Origin: Nilaparvata lugens
Taxonomy: Eukaryota > Arthropoda > Insecta > Hemiptera > Delphacidae
Length of the DNA: 64,000 nt
Direction: 5' to 3'
NCBI RefSeq assembly: GCF_014356525.2
Contig: NC_052504.1
Span: forward strand, 63,914,086-63,978,085
Positions 36,401-50,600 of the stretch are shown piece by piece; position 1 is the stretch's first letter, and each line of letters starts with the position of its first letter. Position numbers and translations under genes: made by a program. Under the pieces are notes generated by a model that was given only the letters and a program-made list of their open reading frames with translations, had not been told where the DNA came from and did not search any database.

Positions 36401-38799
36401 CTCATAAAGCCCGATGAGCTCATTACGTAGGTTGTGTACAGACGGACAGTGTTATGTACTAGTACAATCGTGTATGATTATTAACACTTACAAACAACTA
36501 AGACAACTCTATAGCATGGATTTATTGCGTCTTCTTCGGAATAAGGTTGTAAAGAAAAAAAACTATCGCCATAGAAGCTAACCACCGAACCTAATTTGCT
36601 ATTTCTGAGGCTAATTAATTTCGACTGAATACAGTTACTTAGGGATCATGTAGCCTATTTACGTGTGACAGGATCTTTTCATTGTAATGTTGCATTCTCT
36701 TGCCAGGCTTCTGTTTTCTTCTCTGTAGGCCTACCTAGTAGAAGAGTGGAAGAGGTTGGATGACTCAACTTTTCACCCACGGCTCTACCAAACTTATAAT
36801 CTTGAATTGTGCAAATGAATGACACAAACATCTATTTCGTTTCTAATCTAGATTAACATGCAACTATATTATAGATCATGTTTATTCCGAATAGGAGAGA
36901 CTAGATAGATTTATTTTTTTAGGTAATTTGTAAATTCATGTTTTTGGTGCCATTGAATTTTTCTGTCATCTGTGATTAATGTGTTCCCTCTCTAATCCTT
37001 TTAAATTCTGTCGTTCATACATTATATTAAATACGCTTGAAAATCGAATAGGAAATTACCTTCAGTCAAATGACTCATACAGAAATGTACAGCATCTTTG
37101 AGCTCCATTTGAGATCTTCCTTATTAGGATCCAGCTGTTACGCTATACGCTCCTCTAAGTACAGTCCAAATGCCCGTTACAAACCTGTTTACTGCTGGTT
37201 TTTCGTCTATTACAACGCTGAACCGTAAAATTTTATAACAGCTTGTACCGTTGTAATTTTTTCTTTCTTCTTCTACAGTTCTAACCCATGAACTGTAGTA
37301 TTTTTATATAATCAATTAAGTTGCCACTTAATAGTGATACGACTTTAAGTCCCTTTAGGCCTACCTTATTTTTATAGTCAACGATTACTACTATATTTTG
37401 GAAAATCGGTAGTCGGTAGCACTAAATTACAAGCTATTATTATCAAGCATAGTTTGATAACGTTAACAATCATGGGGTAACTTGAGTGATGCTCGTCATA
37501 TTGTTGTGGTTTCTATTCTTCATTTGTTCTATCAAGTATTTCATCTATCAAGTGTTAATCCTATTCTATCAAGTATTCGTATTGTACTCTGTCGATTGTT
37601 TATCACTTGTGGTTTATTGTAGATAGTATACGACTTTTTTATAGATTCTGAACTATTTAACGATGGTCTAAAATATTCTAGATTATTTGTTTATTTTAAC
37701 AGCAGAAATTTACGTTGTCAGCCTTTTCTTCTCCTCTTTTATATGAATTAAGTTTTTTTTATTATGGTGATAAGCGGATTATGGGTGTCGTAATACTGAT
37801 TTTTACCTAAGAAGACGTATTAAAAAAACCGTTTTTTTCATACCTCGAATAAGTTTATTCTTTATCACTCTGTAACATTCAGACTGAAATTCTGATGGTT
37901 TCACAGATCTTACTCTTCTTTTGTTCCAGGTCCTTTTTATAATTATTGGTCTATAGTAAGTTGAGTTTCTAGAACAGCTCGACTTTTGTTTGTCAAAAGT
38001 ATGTACAGTAATCTATTAATTTATCTCTTGCAGGCACTGTAATTTTAACTGTGAAGATCATATTTTATTCAATTTCAATCGTGTTCCATCTTCTAGTCAG
38101 TTACTCTGATAAAGATTGCAGTTTCAATTTTTGAATGATAAAATTTAGAGATAAATCAGTTGGTTTCCTCTATCAGTTCTCCTCTCATTATTGCTATGAA
38201 CAATACATTTTGATAGCATAATGAATAGAACAGTTAGGTGAGTTGTTTCCGTCTGTTTCAGTTTATTGTCAGTTCTCATGTCATTATTTCTACCGTGGAT
38301 TCTCTCTCACTATGGGTTGATTAAAATTGCAGATTCAAATTGAAATTATTAAGATTAATATTATTTGCCATCTGAGCCCGCTAGCTCTTAGCTTAGAATT
38401 AGCTTGGGGCTCTTGAAACTTATTAAATACCTTTTTGAATTACAGACCAGTATTTACAGTTGCATTTCTGGTATTCTTACTCCTACAACATTCTGTGATA
38501 TCGATTTCCAAGGAAATTTAGGAATCAACAGTGTTGAACGTTTTATTTGGAGTTTGGAGTGAATAATTATGAAAATTGAATCATTGTTTGTGAAAATCGA
38601 TTTCATATAAACCATATGAATGCATCGACATTATTTGATATAGAATCCGATATAAGTGAACAATATTCCAAGCTTCAGCAATATTGACCGATGCACCAAT
38701 TAGGCTGCAGTCAAGTTGAACTGTGTTTCCGTTCAGTAATAGCTGTAATTCACTGTTAAAAAGCCCAGATGGTTGTTTGCTGTTATCAGTGAACCGGGT

Positions 38800-39115
38800 T
38801 GGATCGCTCTCTTCACTGTCAGTCTCTTGTCATTGTTAATTAGGCGTTAGGACGAACGCCGCAAGAACCCGGCCATTAGAGCCGCGCTTCCATTGAAAAA
38901 TGCACGAGATGATAGGCTAAATATATTATTGGGGGCCAAAATCAATTTCGTCGAATTTCGGGAATTATCAAACGATGAGCAGAAAATTTCGGGGTCCGCC
39001 GTTGGAAATTAGCCGGTAATCGTGTCAAATTCCAGCACTGGGACACGAACGCGAAACGCAGTGGTCGTTAATATTTGATGAGCCACTAACCACCTTGACT
39101 GTCCTCAACGCTGTC
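38800..39115. promoter_or_regulatory. GC-rich non-coding block inside the candidate intron
   Basis: About 300 bp of markedly higher GC and complexity than the flanks, with words such as CGAACGCCGCAAGAACCCGG, TTTCGGGGTCCGCCG and a Runx-like AACCACC at about 39,090. All frames contain stops, so it is not an exon. It looks like a conserved non-coding element or enhancer. Conservation itself cannot be seen from one sequence. Confidence 0.35.
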
Positions 39116-42100
39116 TTCATCTTTAATCGCGCCAACTTAATAGTCGGTCACAACTCCTGCCCCCTTCTTTCATTCCTCAATTGTTTATGAGCGGAAAATC
39201 GAAGTCCCCTGACATCATTTGTCTGACCTGACAAGAATGAGTTATTCTTATTTCCTATTCTATTCACGAGAAAAGTTTTCCAAAACTCTGTGAATTTTGT
39301 TGGAAATAGATTATCTTGTTTGACGTGTAATATTACACCAAATGTCTCAATTATATCTGGGTGATGATTAATTATTTATAAAAACATGTTTATTGGTGAA
39401 AATAGTTTTATTTCTGTGACAAGTATTGTCATTTCCTGAACATTGCTTGGATTCACTAATATGTATCTCCTATCAAGCTTCGATACGTAGTAGGTACTTA
39501 GAATCTTCATAACATCAACTTGAAATCTCTTGTCACTTGTAATGATAATTACGCTATTCATCACAAGTGTCGTCTACCCCCCGTAGTTGACATGATAATC
39601 TATGATACCAGAATAAAAGTTCAAAAGCCATAAACTACTAAAGATTATAACAAAAAATAGTTTTCAAATAAAGATGTTGGATAGTCAGTCGTTCTATGAA
39701 CTTGAATCAAGCTGCATTTTGTTTATTTACAACTAGTCTATTACATGAAAATATAGGAATCATATAGAAATTAACTTATAGAGCCCTTACTATCCTTAAA
39801 AGAGCTACGGGTTCAAAAATTGTGTTCCAAAATTTTCCCTCTATAATATTTCATTGACTGGACTATACGAGTATAGTGAAGACAGTGAGTGAGTGAGTGA
39901 GCAAAAACAGGTTCAAAGAATGATGATTTATTGATTATATCAATGTGAAATGTGGCTGAGCTTGATCAATATCAAACATAGAATGATGATTTATTGATTA
40001 AATTGATGTAAAATATGAGTGGGATAGAAAAATTTCAATCATTTTTAGAACAATTTTATAAATTCCCTTGAGTTCCCTTAAATTCCCGAAATTTCTTGGC
40101 CTCGGAAATATTCCCAAATCATAAGTTCCTTCCCACTGGGAATATTCCCGATCCACATCACTACTTATAGTCTATAATATTATTTGAACTTTGTAATATT
40201 GGTCGGGCAGAGTAATCCCCATGAAAATATATTTTCCAAGTCATCCTATCGGATACCTGAGATTGCTGTGAGATACTATCAATCAATTAATGCTAGTATT
40301 ATAAATTATCATTACTGTTCTTGATCAAACCAGTTAAAATTCCTATTCATTAAGACGTTCAATTTCAAATTGAGATAATCCTGTTTTGCATATGATTATG
40401 CTGGGATGTAATAATCAACCGTTTGGACTCCTCAAAAAACTTGAAAGTATTATTTAATAATCTGAATAGCATTGAAAGTGATAATAACTGTTGAGATGGT
40501 GTCTGCTGGTTTGCTAGTTTCCAGCGATGGCGATTTGTTGAGTGAGAGGACTGAAAATAGGCAGTCCAAGGAATGCCGCTTTTCGAAGTCGACCCGGGAA
40601 ACTGGTTTACGAACGCGGACCACTTTTACTTTCATTTTATCCTCGTAAAGTTGTGTAGTATTATTGCACACTGCACTCGCCGCAGCAGCCACTCTGACAA
40701 ATACAGCTTGATGACCTTCAGATTGACAGCTGTTTTTTTTCTTTCATCTTGTGGACCTCTTTTCATGTTCCACTTGGCTGACTATATGTGGCCGACGAAA
40801 TTTAATCCGCTCACAATTTATAATTTCAACTCTGATACCGCTGCTACTGTTCACTGCCAACTTTTTTTTTAAAAACTGTTTGCTGGAAATGATAAAACAT
40901 CTCAAGAAAGATTTTGACGCTATGAAAAGGAATGAGTGTGTGTTACTTGGATGAAATAGTTATCTTGTCATGGTTGTTGAGCTTTAATTTTAAAGCTAGA
41001 CTATGTAATTTGAAGAATCACTTTCAATTCAATTCGCGATTGCAAATTCTCCATAAATCTATTATTATTGTATGCAAGGTTATATTTATATAATAAATGA
41101 ACCACTTATTGAAATGGGCTGCTTTTAAATTAATAAAACAAAATAAAAGCATTAAATGCTTTTAAATTTTTTAAGTTTTTTAATAAATAAAGGGTGCTAC
41201 AAGTTTTATTCTGTTTTATTAATAAATGAACCAATATGCAATTCAATCAATATCTGTAATGTATTTGAAATATTGTAGCTTGAAATGATTTTCTTTTGTT
41301 TTAAGCAGACGACCTTACTTGGAACTTCCTAACATGCTCATGTTTATTCGAATTTTAGATTCTTATTGAACCGTTTCATATTTCAAAAATCGATCACAAT
41401 ATTGATATACCACCCTTGTTTTCTATTACTTATGGTAGGGCAAGGAAAGTAAAATGTTATTTTCATGAGCCTATCTAAAAAATATATCAGAAAACCTTGT
41501 TAATATGTAGAGTAACAGAATGCCGATAGAAGCTTGTGTTATCGGTTTATTCTTTACCTTGTTTTTTCTCGGCAATATAGTCGTTTTGATTACACATTAC
41601 CGTATTACTAATTTTCCACGTCACTGGCAACAATCGATTCTAATTACCTGATAATGCGGTAATAGCAAAGAAATCAGGAGATTATGAGAACATATATTTT
41701 TAATGATCCCGTACTAATCAGGTAGTAATTTTCTTTCAGACAGTTATTGGCACTGAGTGCGACATTATTAGCGGTTCGCTGCGATAGCAATCAATTATTT
41801 TTTTGCTACAGACGTCAGGATTCGTTTTATCAACAGATTTATATTCTATCCGAACGTACCCACGGTGCTACATATGATACAGTAATCTAATACTTGTTAC
41901 TGATAATCTAAATTAATACAGTTTTCAAAAACAATCATTCGTACCAATGCTTTATGACGTATTTATAGTCCATTTATATAAACAATCAGTTTGCATTAAT
42001 ATTTTCTATTCTAATTTTAGGATTATCATGTTTTTGATTTTAAATCTAGTTGTAAATAATTATTATTGATAGCAACTTGACACTTTTTATGATTAGAAGA

Positions 42101-42726
42101 AGAAAATAATCTATTGAGAAATAACAATAGAGACAGAGGCAAGAATCATTCAAGGAAAGTTCTGATGAAAAGAGGGGAAGAATTGACGTGAAAAAATACT
42201 TTTTATCATACGAACTGGAGAGGAATACGTTGAATTTACTATTATTCAAAACCAAGTTTCAATGTTAAGGAATTCGGTAGTTATTTTCTAGTCTAGACTC
42301 TCGAAACACTTTGTCATATAGGTATATAAGAAGTTTGCAGAGCTACCCTACAACCTATAGCCATAAATGAAAAAAATATTTTTTTTAAATGGCGAAATAA
42401 ATTATTTGATTTGATTTATAAAAATATGACATAATTGACTTGTTATATTGATATATCGTGCAAAAAGAGGCCGCAAGATATAACATGACTCTCAACCGAA
42501 CTTGGTTCGTGGAAGTCGATGCCCTCCCAATTTCCAAAACTCAATTGAATTGCACCTGCAATGGTTCACTTTTCAAACAGCATATTATGATGGCACAGTA
42601 TTTATATTTATGTCTATTGCTTGTGCAGTATCTCGTATATTCTTGAAAAACTGTCGATGTTTAATTGTAATTTAAGTGTATTTTAATTGTAATAGTATTA
42701 TGAACATTTTATATTTATTTTTGCTC

Positions 42727-42756
42727 GTGCATGTATGTGTATGTATGTATGTATGT
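42727..42756. repeat. GTAT microsatellite
   Basis: Short run of (ATGT)n just upstream of the TENT5 splice acceptor. It could vary in length between individuals, but its position is intronic in the preferred model. Confidence 0.75.
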
Positions 42757-42807
42757 TGGCAATAAATGAGATTGACTAAGGTGGTTGTGGTGTGTTGTGT
42801 GTTGCAG

Positions 42808-42852
42808 TGCGGTTCGTTGGAAGTGGGAGAGGAGCGGCGTCGTCGGGTCGCC
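42808..42852 (+). other. 5' untranslated part of the TENT5 coding exon
   Basis: This is the 45-nt stretch between the 3' splice site (TTGCAG ending at 42,807) and the ATG. It is open in the coding frame ([15 protein letters not shown]), so a longer N terminus fed from an upstream coding exon cannot be excluded. The preferred upstream exon has an in-frame stop. Confidence 0.5.
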
Positions 42853-44124
42853 ATGATGGATAGCCTGATGGTGGCAGGCGGCGACGGGGGCGGCGGTGGA
42901 GGCGGCAGCAACAAGGGGGTGGTGAGTGGGGGCGGCGAGCAGCGCCTGGCTGTGTTGAGCTACGAGCAGGTGCGACGACTCAACGATGTGATGGACGAGG
43001 TTGTGAGCATCCACGGGCGCGGCAACTTCCCCACACTGGAGGTGCGCCTGCGAGACCTGGTCACCGTGGTCAAGGCCAAGCTGGAGGCGGAAGCGGGTGC
43101 GGGTGGTGCCGGCATGCGAGTGCGCGACATCCGCCTGAACGGAGGCGCAGCGTCGCACGTCCTGGCCACCTCGTCGCAGCCCTACAATGATCTCGACCTC
43201 ATCTTCGGCGTCGAGTTGTCAGGCGCCGGTGGCCGCGACTTCGATCGCGTCAAGACGGCTGTGCTCGGCTCGCTGCTCGACCTCCTGCCTGATGGCGTCA
43301 GTCGCAAGCGCATCACCACCTGCAGCCTCAAGGAGGCCTACGTCGGCAAGATGGTCAAGGTCAACCATGACGGCGACCGCTGGTCGCTCATCTCGTTGGG
43401 CAACTCTCGCGGCCACAGGAACGTCGAACTCAAGTTCGTCGACTCTATGAAACGACCGTTCGAGTTCTCGGTCGACTCCTTCCAAATAATCCTAGACTCT
43501 TTGTTGCTGTTCTACGAGTGCAGCAAGCTCTCTATAGAGGAGACCTTTTATCCGACTGTGGTAGGCGAATCTGTGTATGGCGACTTTCAGGAAGCACTGT
43601 ATCACCTGCACAAAAAGCTGATCGCCACCAGGCATCCGGAAGAGATCCGAGGTGGAGGACTGCTCAAGTACTGCAACCTGTTGGTGCGCTCCTACCGGCC
43701 GGCGAGGCCAGACCACATCAAAACGCTCGAACGCTACATGTGCTCGCGCTTCTTCATCGACTTCCCCGACATCAACCAGCAGCGAGCCAAGCTGGAGAAC
43801 TACCTGTGGAACCACTTTGTGGGAGCCGACGAAGAGTCGCTCAAGTACCAGTACCTGCTTCTGCTGCACCACGTGGTCGAGGAGTCGACCGTCTGCCTGA
43901 TGGGCCACGAGCGACGTCAGACGCTCAGTCTGATTGAGGAGCTCGGCTGTCAGGTGCTCTACCAAGAGCAGCAGCGCCTCTACGCACAGCACCAGCCCAC
44001 CGCCACCATCATCTACACGACCAGTGGCGGCGGCTATTACTACACGCCGCTCATCCCCGCCGCGGCCGCTGCCTGTCCCTGTGCCACTGCATCAGCCTAC
44101 ACCACCACCACCTGCTCGTCGTGA
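42853..44124 (+). CDS. TENT5: TENT5/FAM46 non-canonical poly(A) polymerase
   Basis: The 423-residue product is a terminal nucleotidyltransferase 5 (FAM46) protein. The family extends poly(A) tails of cytoplasmic mRNAs, notably those translated at the ER, and acts in secretion and immune responses. Motifs in order: [20 protein letters not shown] (about 35-54), [30 protein letters not shown] (90-104; the nucleotidyltransferase hG[GS] helical turn), NDLDLIF (112-118; catalytic Asp113 and Asp115), [10 protein letters not shown] (189-198; likely third carboxylate, Glu192), [14 protein letters not shown] (210-223), [11 protein letters not shown] (239-249), [15 protein letters not shown] (265-279), [13 protein letters not shown] (294-306) and [15 protein letters not shown] (344-358). 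Length fits the family (about 390-440). The first residues are a poly-Gly run and the tail is Tyr/Ala/Thr-rich, both non-conserved. The ATG at 42,853 has a good context (GCCATGATGG) and follows the acceptor at 42,807 with no earlier in-frame ATG in the exon. Two further frames inside are shadows caused by high GC. All family motifs are intact. Confidence 0.93.
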   Translation: MMDSLMVAGGDGGGGGGGSNKGVVSGGGEQRLAVLSYEQVRRLNDVMDEVVSIHGRGNFPTLEVRLRDLVTVVKAKLEAEAGAGGAGMRVRDIRLNGGAASHVLATSSQPYNDLDLIFGVELSGAGGRDFDRVKTAVLGSLLDLLPDGVSRKRITTCSLKEAYVGKMVKVNHDGDRWSLISLGNSRGHRNVELKFVDSMKRPFEFSVDSFQIILDSLLLFYECSKLSIEETFYPTVVGESVYGDFQEALYHLHKKLIATRHPEEIRGGGLLKYCNLLVRSYRPARPDHIKTLERYMCSRFFIDFPDINQQRAKLENYLWNHFVGADEESLKYQYLLLLHHVVEESTVCLMGHERRQTLSLIEELGCQVLYQEQQRLYAQHQPTATIIYTTSGGGYYYTPLIPAAAAACPCATASAYTTTTCSS

Positions 44125-44650
44125 TCGCTCTAATGCCCTAAACCCCCCCCCCACGCCCTGACGACACATTCCACTGCTCATGGCTGCAATCCCCCCTCCC
44201 CACTACCACATATACCAATGCTAATTCTACATTAGAATTACTTGCCGTTTGGTCTCAACAATCACACTCATTTATCATATTTGTGCATCTGCTAACTTAT
44301 TTTCATGCAGCAAGTTTATCAATAAATCTTATTCTTCATGATTGGCTGTTATTGTTTCAGACAATGATATGTAGTAAGAACTGTACGAAAGTTTTTAAAC
44401 AACTGTAATGAAATATCATTTCAACCTCTCTGTTGATTTAGTTACTGGTAACATTTGAATGAGACGTCTAGACTCGTGATAAATCACACTTATCTATGAT
44501 AATATGTTATTTATCTGTATACCAGTCTGTGTTTCATGCAAAATGTGTTATGATGAATTAATTTATTGTCTCTCATGGATTGTGGCCACCAACGCAGCAT
44601 TGTGGACAGAGTAAAAAGTGAATAAAATCATACAAACTGTCGAATTTTGT
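44125..44650 (+). other. 3' untranslated region of TENT5
   Basis: After the TGA stop the sequence has C-rich runs (44,141-44,152, 44,190-44,200) and then becomes AT-rich. AATAAA signals lie at 44,321-44,326 and 44,621-44,626. The second is followed by GT-rich sequence (TGTGATATATATTGAGCAGTG), making it the better candidate end. A longer 3' UTR using later AATAAA words (for example near 44,960) is possible. Confidence 0.55.
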
Positions 44651-47600
44651 GATATATATATTGAGCAGTGTTGGAGTTAATCAATTAGCCATACTGTAAT
44701 ATTTCAAATTAAATACATGTCTGAATAGGGTCTAACTTGATTCTTCATCTAGTAATAATAGACTTATGTTAAAATGGTAAACTTAAGGTACCATCATCAG
44801 AGTGTTGTGATCTCTCGACTTTTAATGTTGTTTTTGAACTTATAGATAGCCTACTGTATATTGTTACCAATTCAAATAGATTCATTATTTCAAATTTGAT
44901 CATATAATATAACAGTTCGATAGTATGTTTACAAGATACATTTTTATTTCATCACTTGTAATAAAACTGTTATACAATGACTGATATTTTTTACAATTTG
45001 ATAAGAAGTGTATGAGTATCCATACATATTTGTACTGAATGTTGCAACAGTCCGGTAATAGTAATAATTGACATCATTTTCTGTTGATAAGTCCAACTAT
45101 TCAAATAAAATTATGTTTGCTTAGATACAAATCATCATTGAGAATGTAATTTTTCCACAAAGTGTTAGTAGATAGTCTTGCCAACTCTACAATTCGTTTC
45201 AATTGTAACGTACAGAAATTATATTATTTTGGTTTCTTTAAGTTTCAAAAATATCCAAGTCAATACAATTAGATTTTTTTTAATCAGAAAAATATATATG
45301 TACATTCTACGCATCCGAAACGGTCTGAAGACCAGTAGGATAAGTTTTCAGAAATAGACCTAATAAAAATAAAACATTGTATATTGGAAGCATGTAACTA
45401 TTCTTCTACCAATCTATATTATCGGATGGTAATTAATTTTGTTCTAGGCCTTACAGTATGGTCACAGTGGAAATATTTCTATTTGATTAATGACACAATG
45501 TAGTGATTCCATTCATTTATCTTAGTTTTAGATTTATTTATTCAAATCGAAAGAGGTGGAGGGTTGGAACAGGCTTGTTTCCTGTGTTATAATTAATTTA
45601 TTTTACTTTAAGAAGCAGCTCATCGCAATTCCATCTTTTTAATTATAAGTAATCGTATCAAATTTTCCAATTCCATTCGATCTTATTGTTATTTTGCTTT
45701 ATATCAGAAAAATTATTATTTTGTAAGAATACCAAAACAACTCACAGTAATTTATAATATGTATTTTTAAGGCGGATTAACATGATAAGTCACAATTTGT
45801 TGAAGATTGGCTTCAGTTATAGTTTTTTCCAAAAATGCGAATTTATTTTTACACAATAATTATTGGGAAACTACTTTTGTTATTAATTAAGCTAGTCACA
45901 TCAGGTTAATTTTATTTATCTGCCTTTTATAAGATTAGTGCTATGAGGTAAATTAGGTTCTTAGTTTTGTATTTTTCGAATTGAAATTGAATTGATGCGT
46001 ATGCTCAACAAGGAAATGTGCATGCAGTTTGACTGTTTCTTTAATTCATTTAGACTGAGATTTTGTATTTTCCACTTATAATGTACAATACGGTATTTGT
46101 TTCCATTCAATTGAAATAGCCAACCGTTATTGTATAATATTGAATGCAGTAGATTTTTCTATCATTCAAGTCACATGCATTGGTAAGTGTGCTACAAGAT
46201 GTGTTATACAATGAAAAATCAGAAGTACTGTATTGTAGGCGATTACTTGCTGAATGTTAAATGTATCAAATAATAATTTTCAAAAACTGACTTCAATGAT
46301 CATTAACCAATCATGAACTCATTTTATTGAGTTGGTCATCATGAAACGTTTTCGAATATTTTAATTTTCAATAATAATTTTGATTTACAAAATGAAACTT
46401 GGATCCCATAATGCACTAGAAAAATCATTGTTATTTGAATCGAAAAATTAAAAATCAATTGATTTGAATTTTCTATATCAAACATCAATAATTGATTTAA
46501 ATCATTCACATTATAATGGAATAATTTTGATTGGAAAATGAATGAATTTCTAATTTTTCCAGTTATATTGATTAGTAACGAAATATTTTACTTAAATATA
46601 TAACAAATATTTAATATAGGTAAACATCATGGAGTAAACATTTTGCACTAGACCAGTAAATTATAGCATTACATTATGTATTGTTATTGATCATTGCGTT
46701 TTTATTACACGTAAATAATTCTGCTTTTATATTCTTGATGAGGATCAGTCAAATAATTACCAACACCATAATAATAATAATCAACAAAAATAATATCTGA
46801 TCGTTAGGAAATTTGTAGATAACTACTGTTTTTGCTGTTATGTACTGTAATAAAAGTTTAATATCAACTTAATTTCAACACTTACTTGCTTATATTCAAT
46901 ATTAAATAATATTATAAATCATTTATACAGAGGAAACACATTAAAATTATTGTCTGATATAGTAATTAATATTATTAGAATAAGAGCGACAATCACTTCC
47001 TGTTTTAACGTGACTTGAAAGAATTTGCTGTTTAATTTTTTCATCAATTTACAACTCAAAAAAAGATTTTATCACAAATATTAAATCATTAGACTTAATT
47101 ACATTGTTATTAAAAAAAAATGACAAAATTATTAAAATTGAATAAATAAATTATTACTCTTGATATTTTATACGTTTTTCAATAACTTGATGTGTTTACT
47201 AGTTCAATTACGGTAATTTTCTACATTTGTGTCAAACTATCAATCAAGAAATGAAAAATTAAAGTTATCCTACATGTCAATGTTCCAACAACTTTGTTAA
47301 ATTTAATTATGTCAATTGACTTACTGACTAGAAATTTTATTGTTACATCTTCATTTCGATTATCTTCCGAGGTAAATTTTTTAGGGGTAACATATAAATA
47401 CAGTAAGTAATACAGTAGTATGAACAAAAAAGTGATGTAATCTACAGATAATTGATAAAAATTTATTTGTAGCCAAGATTGTGCTCTTGGAAATATTTAC
47501 AAATATTGAAATCCTAGGCTAGCTATATGTTGTCAACTATGTTAATGAACTTGACAAGCAATAGGTATAATTATATTATAATTTCACTCGCCAAACTATA

Positions 47601-50600
47601 CATTATGAAATAATGTAGATTCCGATTATTCTTGTGTAGAATGAGGAATTGTGTCATATTAAATTAATTTTATATCGACTGCTCCTTTTGTGAAATTGGA
47701 AACTTAGACAAGAATATAGTTTTAGAATAGATTACTATTGTTCATAGATATAAGAAGAAATAGATAGCCAATGAAGCTATACTGTACATTAGTGAGCTGA
47801 TTAGCATGGGCTTGAAGTTTTATTTTTCTATATTCAGAAATTTGTCCAGAACGTAAAATTTAACATTATGCATTTGTATGAGCTCCATCCAAGAAGCTTA
47901 TAAATAATATTTGTGATTGAATTATACAATAAACGCAGTTGAACAAAATGTTTTTGTAGCTTGCTTAATGTCTTAGACTTAATAACTTTCAACATAAGGA
48001 ATTATTTTGTTTCGCTGTGATCCCTTGTTCGAGGAATATAATCCACTCAAATTCTAGTCCTGATTTTGGTTATTTCCAGCTATAACAATGCTTTTGTATT
48101 GGTATCTTTATAGAAGAATTCTTGTTAGATAAGTTCATTCATTTGAGAATTCTCTATAAGGAATAAAAAATATACACTGCTTCACTTATTTAGGTTTTTT
48201 ATGTTAACATTGAAGTCATTAAAATAATATTTTCAGTAGCACGTGGGACAGAGTGAGTCCATTGTGAGGACCATTTAGTTGACCATTTAATTATCAAACA
48301 GTTCTCTTTACTGCAACAATTTTAAAATTCCAGTTTATGTTATGTGTTGTATAATTTAGAATCGTATCAGATACTTATTTTTATGATTGATCTCACAGGT
48401 ACCAATACTGCACTTTCATAGCCTGTGTCGTGATTTATAAATCCCCTTTCTTAATTTGGTCGATTTGGAGGTTCATTTATCAATGCTGGTCTTGTCCACA
48501 TTCAGATTAAGCCCAGCTTCAAGATGTGTTGAAGCAATAATTGTTCCACTCAAGAAGAGATTATTTTCAGTATCGACCTGGAAGTTTATTATACTATGAG
48601 GCATAGAGCCAAATGTAAGGATTGTATTGAAGAAGACCTTCATTTTAACTTTTAATCGGCCTGCTCATGTATAAGTACCATTATTATAAATGTTGTTTAA
48701 AAACAAAATAAATAATGTAAACAACATGAAACTGTTTTTTTTTATTTCCTCCACCTTGAAACCCAATTTCATCCTAATGATCAGCATAAGAGTTGAGATC
48801 AGAGTTGAGCACTTTGATGTTTTCAATATCTTGAGAAAGTTCTTTGATTCTTCTTATCAGTTGCCCCCTGAATGCGGGCTTTACTTATGGAGTATTCCAA
48901 GATTTTTTACAATTGGTGGAGTTCTCAAACTATTTGGTCTTTGTAATTCCCCAACCAAGTCATTACAATAAAAGTTGATACCATTTTGTTCCATAGAACG
49001 TTTGAAATTTTCTACTAAAATTGAGTACAGTAGAATCCGTGATAGAGTATCTCCAATTTCATCGACTTAACTGAAGTTAGTTAACTTTGTCAAAAAATTG
49101 TGGAAGGTTTTGGTTGACGAAAACATTAGCATATTCATGCTTCATCTTCCATACACAGGAATTGAGTTGAAAGTAAGGATGAAATTATGAGATTAATAAA
49201 ATTCTCTCCACCCACAATAGAATAGAAGGATAATGATCTTCAGCATTATTGTACCATAAGTACTATATACCTGACTAGTACTTACCCAGTTGGAATAGTA
49301 TTCTACAGTACGGTACCTACAATAAATAATATTAGACCTACGGATAAAAGAGATATAACTTACAGTAGTAACTAATCCCAAGCCCTAGCAATTTCCAATG
49401 AACGAAATGGGGTTGCATCACTCGCGAAATTGCAAATTATTGCAGGGAGTGGAGTCTAGTATATGGTAAATGTATAAGACTAGAGACCCCCTGGGTTGAA
49501 GAACTCGCTCATGAACTGTTTTATTGATCTCTACAGAGTTGGTGAGAATTATTATGGAAACAGCTAAATATATATTTTACAAGTATGATATTACAGTAGT
49601 TGGTTCCATGGGAATCCTATTCCAATTGAAAAAAAACTTTCTGCAGCTTCATTATGAAGCTGCATTTTTTTTCTTATGCACTTTCGATGTTATTTTTATA
49701 TCCTGAAAAAGGAAGGAGTGAGTCACTTCTGTTGTCTAACGAACTTCACCTGTAAAAAAGTTCGAAGAATGTTAAACATTTGAATCTGATTGATCAATTC
49801 TCTCTAAAATTCTTGTCGAACATACAAACAGACAGAAAACTACTTTGGGCTCTAGTAAGTCAAAAGTGAGAACTTCGCTAAGGCTCGTTCAATTATGTCT
49901 TTACAATATCAGTTTCAAATTTGAAGTTGACTTGGGAGCACTCTCAAGTAATGAAATTGAAATTCCTGAATTTGAGATTAAGTATCATGGTACTCAATAC
50001 TCTAGTAGGCCTAGCCTACTTGTTCATTTCGCTTTTTATATTTGATGGAGAGCCTTCTCCCCAGTACCAAGGACTTCTCGAACGCAGATTTTGTTGCTGA
50101 GCTTGATATTCAAGACCAAACTACTGACCTGATTCTCTGTTGGTTGATTTTATGATTAGGCCTACAGATTTATTGAAAAAATAGTAATTTTATTCTACAT
50201 TTATAGTACCTATTTTAATTTTACATAATTATTATGAGCGTGAATTTATCTGTATGAATTCTGATTTGAGAAATAAATAATTAGAAAGTTGATGCAGGTT
50301 CGCTCCTTACCTTGCTATTAGGGCAACTCAGTGCCCTTTAGACATTAATAATATTTACTTTAGAATTTCCCCTAGGGTCATTGTCATGTACACCGCATAA
50401 TACACTAAATAAATGGAACAAAGGACTTTCCCAAAACGTTTATTAGCTGACAAGTTTTTGGCAAGTTCCTACACTAATTATGAAATAAAAAAAAGACATG
50501 TTAAATTGTGCTTGAAAATGTAAGTGCGAGTCTCCTTATTCGTTTTATTGGTGTGTTGGGACTATTTGGTCTACGTGACTGGAGAAGGATCCGCCTGTGA

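Larger units (their letters stand above)
33471..42807 (+). other. Candidate 9.3-kb intron of TENT5
   Basis: Between the putative donor at 33,471 and the acceptor ending at 42,807 there is no other convincing coding exon. The right end has TGTGTTGTGTGTTGCAG, a usable polypyrimidine/GT-rich acceptor. A short tract ACTTATGGTAGGGCAAGGAAAGTA near 41,427 is a scrap of the repeat found complete at 60.5 kb. GGAATATTCCC-type short repeats occur near 40,050-40,160. A GC-rich patch at 40,490-40,720 has an 80-codon minus-strand frame without recognisable domains. Treating the whole span as one intron is an inference. Confidence 0.35.

Noticed and set aside
40450..40692. Minus-strand 80-codon frame (MAAAASAVCNNTTQLYEDK) in a GC-richer patch
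   Set aside because: Looks superficially exon-like, but no family is recognised, no convincing splice partners are seen, and an overlapping plus-strand frame is equally open.
42715..43992. Several overlapping open frames on the minus strand and in other plus frames across the TENT5 exon
   Set aside because: They are shadows of a GC-rich coding exon. Only the plus-strand frame from 42,853 carries conserved family motifs.
48430..48620. Possible LINE RT remnant on the minus strand (AGLNLNVDKTSIDK)
   Set aside because: The phrase resembles the GLxLNxxKT block after YADD, but no YADD or neighbouring RT motif could be found, so the match may be chance.
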